A stretch of 64,000 nucleotides of DNA from Chloroflexi bacterium TSY (lineage in GTDB: Bacteria; Chloroflexota; Anaerolineae; Caldilineales; Caldilineaceae), in assembly GCA_019217005.1 (NCBI GenBank), contig JAHBNG010000007.1, positions 1 to 64,000 on the forward strand, read 5' to 3'. Of this stretch, positions 46,655 to 55,747 are shown piece by piece. The notes under the pieces are model-generated. The model did not search any database. It saw only the letters and a program-made list of their open reading frames with translations, and was not told where the DNA came from. Every line of letters begins with the position of its first letter. Within the stretch, counting starts at the first letter, position 1. A program made the position numbers and the translations under genes.

Positions 46655-46678
46655 AAGGGTGACACGGTGTCACCCTTT
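46655..46678. terminator. Perfect hairpin terminator
   Basis: AAGGGTGACAC and GTGTCACCCTT form an 11-bp perfect stem with a two-base gap, flanked by TTTT and TTTTC, 41 bp after the membrane-HTH gene. It would act in both directions. Confidence 0.8.
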
Positions 46679-46869
46679 TCAGGGGGATAGGTATCTCTAC
46701 GGGTGCGTGGAATCAGTGGAGAGCACTAGGCTACAACTCATGGAAGTCATTCTGCGGAGAAAAGCTAGGTAAATCCGATGTTGAAGTTGAGGAAGAAATT
46801 GTACTTAGGACGCATGGTGGAGATAGGAAGTCGGAGGAGTTTCAAGGTGTAAATTTACACCTTCAAAAG

Positions 46870-47157
46870 GTGGAAAGAGGGTACCAGAATAAAGACTACC
46901 TAACCGCCCGTCTAGCCCGTGACTTTCCTGATATCCACCAACGTCTAAAAGACGGGAAGTTCCGCAGTGTCCGAGCAGCGGCAATCGAAGCGGGAATCAT
47001 AGACCCCGAAAAGACGAAAAAGTATCAAGTTCCTGTTGACCCGATTGCAGCGGGGAAGTATTTATCTTCTCGGGTTTCGGAGGAATGGTTAAATGAAATG
47101 GTAGCAACCAGTATCAAAAGTGGTGGAGTCGGACGAGTCTACCCCACCAAACCTTAA
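46870..47157 (+). CDS. Replication/host-adaptation-type unknown protein, start unclear
   Basis: The listed GTG gives 95 residues, but coding-like sequence extends in frame back to 46663 (WNQWRALGYNSWKSFCGEKLGKS, GGDRKSEEFQ) with no ATG, GTG or TTG at the expected place; the frame stop lies in the preceding terminator. The visible part (DYLTARLARDFPDIHQRLKDGKFRSVRAAAIEAGI) is a helical segment common in proteins of phages and integrated elements; its function is not known to me. Either an unusual start is used or an indel separates the first part. Confidence 0.5.
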   Translation: MERGYQNKDYLTARLARDFPDIHQRLKDGKFRSVRAAAIEAGIIDPEKTKKYQVPVDPIAAGKYLSSRVSEEWLNEMVATSIKSGGVGRVYPTKP

Positions 47158-47459
47158 AGACCTGGGCATATGCCAAGCAAAGTGATATGGGCATTGATGA
47201 TATTAACCGCGTAACAGAAATAAAGCTTCGGGCGGAACGGCGAGCGGGGGAACTGTTGGCAGAGATGAGCCAAAAGGGCGAACGTCACAAGGGTCATGGG
47301 GACCAGAAAATGGGGTCGCTCGACTCCGAAGCTAGCCGACCTAGTCGTAAGCTAAACCCAGTCAAGCGACGAGGCAAGATAAGGCGTAATTCGAGCTTCT
47401 TTGACACGATGGCCGAATCGTCAATAGCACTTTTGTTCGATCAGAGACGATACACATGA
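47157..47459 (+). pseudogene. Remnant of a ParB-like/plasmid-type regulatory protein
   Basis: The frame contains KTWAYAKQSDMGIDDINRVTEIKLRAERRAGELLAEM, a segment known from proteins of the ParB/'RAERRAGELL' group carried by plasmids and phages. The N-terminal half is absent, and the last 35 residues after about 47345 look unnatural, as if in a wrong frame. ATG 47187 is the only start. A hairpin (47470-47505) follows. It is probably a decayed gene. Confidence 0.5.
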
Positions 47460-47971
47460 TAAAATAGCGAAAACGCCCAGGGCGGCAACCTTTTGGGCGC
47501 TTTCGTGAAATTCACGTGTATCCGTATTTTTCATGTTTAGGATACACCCGATGGTGGAGGGTGTCAAGATGGGTGAAGGTAATCTTCAGGAAACAAAGAT
47601 ATTCCAAGGAACAGAAGAGGAATTCGTTAGAGCCGTAAAGGGATTCTATCCAGAAGCTCAAGGCGCATACCTAAGAGTAAGCGAAGCAAATACTGTGTCC
47701 GTTGATTTGGGCTGGGGGCTTGTCAGTCGTCATCCATTACGGTTCCAACATACAGGGATCATACATGCGCGACCATTGCCAGATAACAAAACGGGACTTT
47801 CAATCAGGGCAAGTGAGCAAAATTGGCCAACTATCAACGAAAAAGTGTGGTGGCCACTTCTTGAACGTTTGATACTTGACGGCTGGATACTCCCTAAAGG
47901 GGGTAATGCAGAAGAACACCCAGCAGATGATCTGGGAATATTTGATGTAGAGATAACTGAATTAACAGACT

Positions 47972-48186
47972 CAGTAGATCCAAATTTGGCGTTTTTGGCT
48001 ATTTTCAGTCGAGATTGCAGGGATTTTGGAGTCATTTATTCAGATTTCGGTTACAGAAAACAACCTATTTCATATCTGAAAATCGCCCAAATCTAACGCA
48101 AAAACTAGATATCGACCGGCAAATTTGTATTTATGTCAACTGTTTAGCCAGAATTCTCTCTCTAAACCTGAAATTTGGATCTACTG
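47972..48186 (+). repeat. MITE-B copy 4 (215 bp)
   Basis: Inverted ends as in the other copies, flanked by AGACT on both sides (47967-47971 and 48187-48191). It has 'ctctctaaac' where the others read 'ctctcaaaac' near 48165. It lies inside the integrative element, so MITE-B was mobile after the element was assembled. Confidence 0.92.
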
Positions 48187-48340
48187 AGACTATATCGAAG
48201 AGATACTGACCAATGCACAGTTGGACAAATATTTTGCTCCGAAGCCATATATACGCCACGGTGCAAGGGATTTTGTTGCTGGCTTCTGGGTAACAAAAAT
48301 CTCGCAGGACATGTATGGCATATTCCTGAGTAAACATAAC

Positions 48341-49898
48341 ATACTCGATAGTTGTATTTTGAGCAGGTGCCGGATTTGACAAAGTCAAAATTAAGCAGAG
48401 CAGGCCTGCTGTTTGGCGAAAAGGGTAGCGAAGACCTCTGCAATCTCCTGTCCGTCATTCAAGGCATGATGTGCAGTCAAGATGAGATCTTGAATTAGTG
48501 ACTGAGCTTGCTGCCGAGTAGCCTCACCAAGGGATTTGCTGGGCGAGAATTGAGTTTTAGCCAATGATGGTCCCAAACAATCAAGGTGCAAGAGAGAATA
48601 AGCCACGAAGACCAGAGACCAATGTTTTTTGAAAGGCGTGGGCAGTTCGCATGCAATATTCATCAAGGCCAAGCAGTTGTTTACCATCCTGATAAACCGT
48701 CTCGATAGGCCAACGAAGCAGGTAAATCGAGAGAATGCGTTTGGCATTACAATCAGTGCGATTGGTCACTAAAACGGCATAATTGCCTTGCAATTCAGGA
48801 TTATCAAAACTAATCACGATGCATACCTTGCCGATAGAAGGGATACGCACAGTCATGGTAAAGGTATAGTAAGTACGACCATCAATGGTGACAGGTTTGT
48901 AGGCATTCTGGGGGGATGTAGGGGACCAACTCTTTGACTTTAATATGTGGCCCCTCGAAAGTTATCGGCTGACCGTCTTCATCTCGCAAACGAAAGCTAT
49001 TTGTCTCCAGATTGCGATTGCACTTCAAGATGCTGATCCAATCTTTATTCAGACGATCGAGTACAGCTAGAAGATCTGGAGCGAGATACCAACCATCGAA
49101 GAGAGCCCAACCAAAGATAAGGGTTCGTTCAACAGCTTTTTTCAACCAGTTCACTGGCAATGGTTATCTTGGTCTTAAACGCTTCGTCTAGCCCTCGAAA
49201 GGCGGGGTCAGTTAATAGGTGGCTATCCACTCGTTTATGAAAAGCGGTTCGTTCTTTCTTTTTCTTGGGAATCTCGGTCACTGGGAAATGTTTTCCACAA
49301 ATGCTTCCCAGTCGGTAAACTCTTCGTACCGTCGGTAGATACTTGCATCGACCGGAAAACGAACAGCGCCACTGACATAGTGACTTGTGACTAAGTTATG
49401 AGCCAGTGGATGCTGACCATTGCTATGATTGTAGTGTGTATCGATATACTCGAACAGACTTCCCACGTGTTCACATAGTGTATCGTCAATCGCTAATACC
49501 GATTCTGACTCTGAACGTTGGTATTGTGCTGTCTCTGACTTCATGTAACCTATACGCTCATCATTGAGTTTTTCGGCTCGCCAAGGAGCTTCACTCAAAT
49601 ACCGTGATATATTCGTCTTATCTGCACTATCTAGAATGCAGCGGGCAATATTTGCCATGCTTTTGTTGTCCAAGACCATCAGACCCGTCAGATAGTTTTC
49701 AAAGTGGCGAAACTGTTTACGATTGGCAAATACTGAACGAAAGGTTTCGCTATGCTCCCTGACCAGTGGCGCTACATTCACTATCGGCAATTGCATCTTG
49801 ATGGCTCCTTTTTCGCACTTTTTTCTTGATGCAATCTATTGAGATGACTTTTGTCTCTTTTGTCAAATTTGGAAAATATTCATTTCACAACTATCGAG
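48341..49898 (-). mobile_element. IS701-like insertion sequence, degenerate
   Basis: Ends: ATACTCGATAGTTGT at 48341 and its partial complement ACAACTATCGAG at 49887-49898. The 4-bp duplication TAAC (48337-48340 and 49899-49902) fits the IS701 family. The minus-strand transposase is in four pieces: N-terminal 49278-49796 (SVLAIDDTLCEHVGS, the first Asp), 48882-49160 (FDGWYLAPDLLAVLDRLNKDWISILKCNRN, the second), then 48581-48856 and 48391-48747. Indels separate them, for example at an A6 run near 49139. It cannot make an active enzyme. Confidence 0.85.
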
Positions 49899-51080
49899 TA
49901 ACCTAGATATTTTGCCACGCATCATGCCTGACTCCCGTACGATGCATGAAATCGGTTTCATCGCTATAAGGAAGTACCGCGGCAAATATCTGGTAAGAAC
50001 TCATCTGAATCGTGACGAAGCCCGCCCAATCATCAAATTTCTGTACCGTGAGTTAGTCGAGTACCTGAAGGTCAAATTGGTTAAGGCTTTCGGACCGGAT
50101 GATAGACAGTCAATAGAGCAATCCGATTCAACCATCACACCGGATGTGAGGCAGGGAGACTTCGAGCTGCCCAAGCCTGGATCTAAAATCACGCAAGTCT
50201 TAGCTATTATGGAGCCAGGGACTATCGTCACACACGTAATGGGGCTTGTTGAATATGAGCCGAACGAAACGAGACTTTCTCTAGTAAGAGAATTAAACGA
50301 GATACTTAAAAACCCTATTCCGGAAGAGCTAACGAACAATCCTGACACCTGGGGTAAATTTGGCGAGATGACTTATGGAGAGCTTGTTACACAGTCGGTG
50401 TGGGCAGCGAAAGTCTGCGAAGCGATTATTGACGATGATAGTGATCGGGTTGTTGAGATTATTGACAAGCTGCATCCCTATGTAAAGCAACAGCTATTGA
50501 TAGTATTGCCACAAATCGCAAGCCATCGGGGAGTTCGTCAAGGAGGAATCTTCTCCACATCTGAAGGATGGCTTAAGGCAATAATTGCAGCCGCTGGCGT
50601 TCCAAAGGATAAGATAACTTCATGGATAGATAATTTTGCTTTGTCAGGGGCCGATATCGCCACGGCTCTGCAATTGCCTTCGCCTCCCAGACCGAATAAC
50701 GAGAACCAAATAGAAGCATTAGAGCAGAAACCAGACAGCGAAGATCCGACTATGGTTGATTCAAGAGAGCAAAATGAGGGGACAACAAGCATAAACGAGC
50801 GTGGAATGAAATTGGGCACAAGCGAACGTGTAAATGAGTTTCATCGACTAGTAAAGGAAGGATATTCTCATAGGAAGGCCAAAAAATCAGCCCATTGTGA
50901 TCCATCTACATATTACAGGTGGTGCAAGGAAGCCACAGGCGAAGATCCTATTAAACCCTATCGATAAAGTGAACGAGTTTATCGTACATCCGCACGAAAT
51001 TACCGAATTAACGCCAAACTCGGTCACTTGTGCAGTATAGTGTAATTGTAAACGTGAATGACTGAATGGAGGCATAGTCT

Positions 51081-51353
51081 ATGAATCACTTGCAGAAGTC
51101 GAGAGTGACTGTAGATTTTTTTATGCACGAGCGCGATGCATTACAGATGCTCTGTGAACAAGATATCCGACCACCGCAGGAACAGTTACGCTGGTTGGTG
51201 ATGGCAGAGCTGAGGCGGAGGAATGCAGACCATATCCATGTACCTGCTACACCCTCTTCATCTACACGGCATGGCGTTAACCGTGTGTCACACGTTAGCG
51301 ATAAACAATTTTCAACGCCCACAGCCAACGTGGCAGAGGGCACAGACACATGA
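51081..51353 (+). CDS. Small hypothetical DNA-binding-like protein
   Basis: 90 residues from an ATG with GGAGG nine bases upstream. Residues 6-50 (KSRVTVDFFMHERDALQMLCEQDIRPPQEQLRWLVMAELRRRN) have a strand-helix-helix pattern like ribbon-helix-helix regulators; the remaining 40 residues are Ser/Thr/His-rich and probably disordered. Its stop overlaps the next start (ATGA). It could be the local regulator of the replication genes. No family is firmly recognised. Confidence 0.6.
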   Translation: MNHLQKSRVTVDFFMHERDALQMLCEQDIRPPQEQLRWLVMAELRRRNADHIHVPATPSSSTRHGVNRVSHVSDKQFSTPTANVAEGTDT

Positions 51354-51767
51354 GGAGATTGCTTATGCAATTGGATATGACCAAGTCTCAGTAGATCCAA
51401 ATTTCAGGTTTTGAGAGAGAATTCTGGCTAAACAGTTGACATAAATACAAATTTGCCGGTCGATATCTAGTTTTTGCGTTAGATTTGGGCGATTTTCAGA
51501 TATGAAATAGGTTGTTTTCTGTAACCGAAATCTGAATAAATGACTCCAAAATCCCTGCAATCTCGACTGAAAATAGCCAAAAACGCCAAATTTGGATCTA
51601 CTGAGTATACAAAATCACGATGGCTGAAGGCCGACGATATCGGCGCGACTGGTAATGCCTTGACTATGGATCGGCAAACGGGTTCGATTGACAACCGTGC
51701 CAACAGCGATGGGTGCCAGTATCGTTGTCGAGAGTGCAGAACAGCCAGAGCCAGCAATGGAGGTTAG
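51350..51767 (+). pseudogene. Short unknown gene split by MITE-B copy 5
   Basis: ATG 51350 (coupled by ATGA to the gene before) reads MRRLLMQLDMTKS and is interrupted at 51389. Without the MITE and one duplication the frame continues TKSRWLKADDIGATGNALTMDRQTGSIDNRANSDGCQYRCRECRTARASNGG to 51767, about 66 residues. The function is unknown; a CxxxC-x2-C pattern (CQYRCREC) is present. The insertion inactivates it unless the first 13 codons are dispensable. Confidence 0.6.
51389..51603 (-). repeat. MITE-B copy 5, reversed
   Basis: 215 bp, ends as the other copies. The flanks are AGTCT (51384-51388) and AGTAT (51604-51608), one mismatch, so this is an older insertion or one flank has mutated. It is the second MITE-B inside the integrative element. 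Confidence 0.9.
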
Positions 51768-51773
51768 TTTCGA

Positions 51774-51851
51774 ATGAGTATAGTTGTCTATAACAAAAAA
51801 TGCGCAGCATGTCGAGTTTGGCGACCAGCACGCTACGCATTCACTAGGTAG
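51774..51851 (+). CDS. Possible 25-residue CxxC peptide
   Basis: A small frame between the MITE-split gene and the primase, MSIVVYNKKCAACRVWRPARYAF with a CxxC pair. GAGG lies 13 bp upstream. Too short for family assignment and possibly chance; the CAACR-W-RP pattern is reminiscent of small zinc-binding peptides. Confidence 0.25.
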   Translation: MSIVVYNKKCAACRVWRPARYAFTR

Positions 51852-51869
51852 ACAGCACACAGAAAGACT

Positions 51870-51940
51870 GAGCGCAATCTGTCTTCATTTTAACACAGAT
51901 TGCGCTCGATTCAACACTGAATTTCAATTTGGAGCGCAAT
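51870..51940 (+). promoter_or_regulatory. Two mutually exclusive hairpins controlling the primase start
   Basis: GAGCGCAATCTGT (51870-51882) pairs perfectly with ACAGATTGCGCTC (51895-51907). The first nine bases, GAGCGCAAT, recur at 51932-51940, covering the ribosome site (GGAG) of the primase gene up to its ATG. The middle segment can therefore pair either with the upstream arm (13 bp, ribosome site free) or with the ribosome site itself (9 bp, site hidden). Alternatively the three GAGCGCAAT sites are operators for a DNA-binding protein. Confidence 0.6.
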
Positions 51941-54082
51941 ATGAATTCTGATATTGCTACAGCCGCGCGCTGTTATTTGAACAGCGGACTGTCTGTTATC
52001 CCCATCAATCCATCCACGAAGCGGTCAGCGCTCACAGAATGGGCGCCATACCAGAAGCGACAGCCGACTGAAACGGAACTCGACCATTGGATCCATGACG
52101 ATCTTCAGTCGTTAGCTGTTGTTTGTGGTTCCGTGTCTGGTGGGCTGGAAATCCTCGATTTTGATCATCCCGATTTTTACGAAGAGTGGTCAAACCGCGT
52201 AAATGGTCGAGGCGAGATTTTGCCTGTGCAACGAACTGGCGGTGGGGGCTTTCAAGCTGCTATGCGTCGGGCGAATCCAGGCCGTAATCAGAAATTAGCG
52301 TGGTATCCAGACCCAGGCGCCACGAGTGGACGCAGTATCGCAATCGAAACTCGTGGCGAAGGTGGCTATGCACTTCTTCCGCCATCGCTACACCCAAGCG
52401 GTAATTATTACGAAATGATTCGTGGTGACTTCGCTAATATCCCACTTATAGAACCCACTGAAGCCGATTTCCTCATCCAGACCGCTAGATCCCTTGATCA
52501 AGCGCCAAAGACAAAGCAGGAGTTGTTCAGAGAGCATCAAGAGCATGAACAACGAATCAAGCAAGAGTTTGGTGGTGACTCGGTTATCGATGCATACAAC
52601 GAGAAACATGATATCGAAGAATCCCTATGCAAATACGGCTATACCGAGTTATCCAACGGTCGTTGGAGTAGACCAGACCAGCCTGAGAGTGGTGGCGTGG
52701 TTGTTTTCAAGAAGGATAATAAGAGCTATCACTATAGCAGTAATGATTTGCTAACCTCTGACCATTCAGGACGAAATCAACCTCGGAGCCCTTTTGATTA
52801 CTTCACATTTTACGAGCACAACGGTGATTACAAAGCAGCCGTCAAAGCAGCAGCAAAAGAACTTGGGATGAAGCCCAAAAAGAAGAGGCAGCAACAAAAG
52901 TCAGCGGCACTGTTTACCGCACTAGAGGGGCTAGGCTATGACTTTCGGCTGAATGTGCTTGAGGACAACGTTGAGGTTGATAGAGAGCGTCTGAACGATG
53001 TCATTCAGTCTGAAATCAACCTGAAAATGCTTGACTTGGGCTACAGCCGTCCCAGCACTCTGGACGCAATCAACGTCATAGCCGGACGAAACACCCATCA
53101 CCCCATAAAAGATTATCTATCCTCATTGAAATGGGACGGCGAAAACCACTTGGCTAGAATGCTTAAGCATTTCAGAGGTGATGGCAAATCCATCACGTTC
53201 CCAAGTGGACAACAAACGCCATTACACCATCATCTGATCTGGCGCTGGCTTTTGGGCTGCGTCGCGCGTGGATTGGATAGCGGTAAACGCGATGCGTTCA
53301 AGCACCAAACACCAATGTTAGTCATTATCGGGAAACAAGGCTTGGGCAAATCATCATGGGTTCGATGGCTTGTGTCTGGAGTTGGCTATGAATTTCACAG
53401 AGAAGGACCAATCAATCCGAATGTAACCGAAGATGTTCGCTGCATGGTGAATCGCTGGATCTGGGAAGTGAGCGAACTTGCTAGCAGTCTACGCAGAGCC
53501 GACAGGAACGCTTTGAAGGGATTCATTACGCAAGAATGGCATACATACAGAAAGCCCTACGGCAAGCATCCCATCACAAAGCCTACACTGTGCAACCTAG
53601 TGGGCACCCTCAACCCTGAAACTGGATTTTTAGATGATCCAAGCGGAAACCGAAGGTTTCTTCCTGTGAACATTACAAAGATAAATCACGGCTACAAAGA
53701 CAAAGTAGACGTTGACCAGCTTTGGGCGCAACTTGTCCACATGTACCAAGAGGGTGAGTCACCAGAACTAACACCTCTCGAAAAAGAGGTGCTGACTTCA
53801 TGCTATGCCGAACATGAAGTTGAGAATCCTCTCAAAACATATCTTCAAATGTATTTCAATATCGAGCCAGGTAACGAGCAATTGCGGTGTCACACAGCTA
53901 TGATTATTCAGCGACTCTTTGAATTCAATGTTTGGTTGAGTCAAAACCCAAAGGTGGTGGGACGCGAGATCAACGACGCGCTTGCGCCGATGGGTTTGGA
54001 GCGCCGAAAAATAAGCGTTGAAGGAGTCAAGGGAATGGGTTGGATTGGCATTTCACCGAATAGTCAACCGTCTCCAATTTGA
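51941..54082 (+). CDS. Primase-polymerase / VapE-like helicase (replication initiator type)
   Basis: 713 residues from ATG 51941 (GGAG seven bases before). Residues 1-200: bifunctional primase-polymerase (AARCYLNSGLSVIPINPSTKRS, then CGSVSGGLEILDFDHPDFYEEW with acidic metal ligands, and a later ALLPPSLHPSG). A linker with RxxxxPFDYFTFYEHNGDYKAAVK follows, then a VapE/VirE-type P-loop ATPase: Walker A GKQGLGKSSW (about 465), Walker B-like WIWEVSELAS, and NRRFLPVNI near the C-terminus. Proteins of this build initiate replication of phage satellites, plasmids and AICEs (RepPP-like). The iterons begin at its stop codon, so it is the probable origin-binding replication protein of the element. Confidence 0.88.
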   Translation: MNSDIATAARCYLNSGLSVIPINPSTKRSALTEWAPYQKRQPTETELDHWIHDDLQSLAVVCGSVSGGLEILDFDHPDFYEEWSNRVNGRGEILPVQRTGGGGFQAAMRRANPGRNQKLAWYPDPGATSGRSIAIETRGEGGYALLPPSLHPSGNYYEMIRGDFANIPLIEPTEADFLIQTARSLDQAPKTKQELFREHQEHEQRIKQEFGGDSVIDAYNEKHDIEESLCKYGYTELSNGRWSRPDQPESGGVVVFKKDNKSYHYSSNDLLTSDHSGRNQPRSPFDYFTFYEHNGDYKAAVKAAAKELGMKPKKKRQQQKSAALFTALEGLGYDFRLNVLEDNVEVDRERLNDVIQSEINLKMLDLGYSRPSTLDAINVIAGRNTHHPIKDYLSSLKWDGENHLARMLKHFRGDGKSITFPSGQQTPLHHHLIWRWLLGCVARGLDSGKRDAFKHQTPMLVIIGKQGLGKSSWVRWLVSGVGYEFHREGPINPNVTEDVRCMVNRWIWEVSELASSLRRADRNALKGFITQEWHTYRKPYGKHPITKPTLCNLVGTLNPETGFLDDPSGNRRFLPVNITKINHGYKDKVDVDQLWAQLVHMYQEGESPELTPLEKEVLTSCYAEHEVENPLKTYLQMYFNIEPGNEQLRCHTAMIIQRLFEFNVWLSQNPKVVGREINDALAPMGLERRKISVEGVKGMGWIGISPNSQPSPI

Positions 54083-54326
54083 TGGAACCCCTGATTCATT
54101 TGATGGAACCCTAAAAATTTGCGAACGGTTCCATCAAACGGCGTTGATGGAACCCTTGATGGAACCCCTATTCTCTGACTAAAACACCCTAAGTTCCATC
54201 ATTGATGGTACTTTTTAGTAAAAAACTTTTATAAGAAAAATAGGGGTAAAAGGGGACATTTAGGCCAAAAAACAACGTGAACAAATATATAAAAGTTTCA
54301 TGGAACTGATGGAACTGATGGAACCC
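54078..54326. repeat. Iteron cluster TTGATGGAACCC, candidate replication origin
   Basis: Direct copies at 54078-54090, 54099-54111, 54144-54155, 54156-54167 and a triple GGAACTGATGGAACTGATGGAACCC-like array near 54300-54326; inverted copies GGTTCCATCAAA (54127-54138) and AGTTCCATCA (54192-54201), with a degenerate TTGATGGTAC beside the latter. They surround an AT-rich stretch (54205-54300). Repeated initiator sites plus AT-rich DNA directly behind a replication gene is the layout of an iteron origin. The 276-bp gap 54083-54358 holds no gene. Confidence 0.7.
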
Positions 54327-54361
54327 TAACCGAGAATTACCTGACTTAGACGGTGAATATA

Positions 54362-54703
54362 ATGATAGACAATACAACTAAAATCGAGTGCGACGGGATG
54401 TCGAAATTATACGAAATCTTGCGTTGGACAAGCCCACCTTGGGAGTTGTTCGAACTGATCGGATACTGCGAACAATACAACACACTGTCACCCGAAGTAA
54501 TCGAATGGCGTGATAAGTGGTTGGCGATTCGTGGAAATGAATCATTGCCAATTTTGGACGATTATCAAGAACACGATAAACCAGCCGTTATCCGAATCCC
54601 CTTGAATGGCGATGAACCAGCCCTCAGCATTGATGCAGACAAAGCCAAAGAGTTGCGCAAGCTGGCGGCATGGAACACGATGCGGAAGGCGGTGGCGGTA
54701 TGA
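54362..54703 (+). CDS. Hypothetical protein, first gene of the methyltransferase module
   Basis: 113 residues from ATG 54362 (GTG 54353 is an alternative). Soluble, acidic, no recognised family; the first half (MSKLYEILRWTSPPWELFELIGYCEQYNTLSPEVIEWRDKWLAI) is probably helical. Its stop overlaps the ATG of the adenine methyltransferase (ATGA, 54700-54703), so it belongs to the same translational unit. Confidence 0.6.
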   Translation: MIDNTTKIECDGMSKLYEILRWTSPPWELFELIGYCEQYNTLSPEVIEWRDKWLAIRGNESLPILDDYQEHDKPAVIRIPLNGDEPALSIDADKAKELRKLAAWNTMRKAVAV

Positions 54704-55353
54704 ATAACGCACAGCGAATCAACCAAACATCTGGCAAGACTGAATATTATACACCCGCCGAGATTGTTGATGCTGCACGCTCAGTCATGGGTGGAATCGA
54801 CCTGGACCCTGCATCCAGTGCAGCAGCGAATGAGAGAGTCCAGGCATTGCATTTCTTCAATAAAGCCGATAACGGCTTATCTCAACGTTGGTTTGGTCGT
54901 GTTTGGTTGAATCACCCATTTGGTGACCCTGAAAAGCCTTGCAAAAAGCGTTGTCCGAAAAAGCGTTGTGACCCATCCTTTGCTGATAAGGAAAAGAAGC
55001 CAGACAAATGGCGCGGGTATTGTATCAGGGAATATCACCCTGGCAATCCCGATTGGATAGATAAACTAGTGAATGAATACACGTTAGGCCGCATTGAACA
55101 GGCGTGCTGCATCACGTTTGCCTCAACATCGGAAAAGTGGTTCCAACCATTATTCAACTATCCTCAATGCTATCTCTCACCACGAACGGATTACTTTTTG
55201 CCCAATGGAACAAAGAAAAAGGGCGTAACGAAAGGTTCAGTCGTTACATACTTTGGTAGCGACCTGAAGCGCTTTGATCGTATCTTCGGGAAACTTGGCA
55301 GAGTAACAATACCAGCCAAAATGTTACTAGAGAAGCACCATGATCCAAGATAA
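54700..55353 (+). CDS. Phage-type DNA N6-adenine methyltransferase
   Basis: 217 residues of the phage Dam-like family: KTEYYTPAEIVDAARSVMGGIDLDPASSAAAN (SAM-binding region; DLDPA is diagnostic) and RVWLNHPFG in the position of the catalytic (D/N)PP(Y/F) motif, here NHPF. Substitution of the first proline by His is unusual and could lower activity. A Cys/Lys-rich insertion (PCKKRCPKKRCDPSFADKEK) may bind zinc. Such enzymes methylate adenine in DNA, as an anti-restriction or regulatory mark. It starts inside the stop of the previous gene and overlaps the next by 14 nt. Confidence 0.85.
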   Translation: MNNAQRINQTSGKTEYYTPAEIVDAARSVMGGIDLDPASSAAANERVQALHFFNKADNGLSQRWFGRVWLNHPFGDPEKPCKKRCPKKRCDPSFADKEKKPDKWRGYCIREYHPGNPDWIDKLVNEYTLGRIEQACCITFASTSEKWFQPLFNYPQCYLSPRTDYFLPNGTKKKGVTKGSVVTYFGSDLKRFDRIFGKLGRVTIPAKMLLEKHHDPR

Positions 55354-55747
55354 CTATGGCCGTCCTCTGGTCGTCTTTTGGTGGAACCTACGCCACATCG
55401 GTATCGACATGTACGTTGACGAAACTGGCAAGCTCAGGGTCAAAGCAGACAGACCACAACTCTTGTCACCCTATCTCAAGGACGAAATCACAAAGCGCGC
55501 GGCATTGCTGGGTCCGATTCTGGATAAGCGGGGATTGCCAGACAAGTTGCAAGAATTCATCCTGACACCGCTGATCTACAAAGAAGCTGAGCGCGCTGTG
55601 GACGTTGCCAGGCGGCTAGGATGGATCGCTAGGATCCATCAAGTAAATGGCCGCTGGTTGTTGCACAGTCGGGGTCGAAAGCAAGATATAGTACAAGAGC
55701 ACATCGAACGAATCGAGAAGGCATATATCGGGAGTTTGTCGAGATGA
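55340..55747 (+). CDS. Hypothetical protein with TubC-like N-terminus
   Basis: 135 residues. Residues 10-60 (FWWNLRHIGIDMYVDETGKLRVKADRPQLLSPYLKDEITKRAALL) resemble the TubC/docking-like fold often seen in replication-region proteins of mobile elements; the rest is helical and unrecognised. It overlaps the methyltransferase before it by 14 nt and the nuclease after it by 4 nt, so the module is cotranslated. Confidence 0.6.
   Translation: MIQDNYGRPLVVFWWNLRHIGIDMYVDETGKLRVKADRPQLLSPYLKDEITKRAALLGPILDKRGLPDKLQEFILTPLIYKEAERAVDVARRLGWIARIHQVNGRWLLHSRGRKQDIVQEHIERIEKAYIGSLSR

Larger units (their letters stand above)
47569..50967 (+). pseudogene. Large unknown element gene with C-terminal HTH, broken by MITE-B copy 4 and an IS701-like IS
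   Basis: Three exactly collinear coding parts, 47569-47971, 48192-48340 and 49900-50967, join in one frame when the 215-bp MITE (with one AGACT) and the IS (with one TAAC) are removed: ELTD|YIEEIL and LSKHN|LDILPRI. The whole is about 540 residues. The first half has no recognisable domain; the last 35 residues (VNEFHRLVKEGYSHRKAKKSAHCDPSTYYRWCKE) form a Hin/Tc3-like helix-turn-helix. The segment 49912-50967 alone could still be expressed (351 residues from a TTG, or from ATG 49924). The function is unknown; the C-terminal HTH suggests a DNA-binding protein of the element. Confidence 0.8.

Noticed and set aside
21333..51603. Recurring short frames beginning MQGFWSHLF or MTPKSLQSRL at five places
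   Set aside because: They are translations of MITE-B; no ribosome sites, and the frames run across element borders into unrelated DNA.
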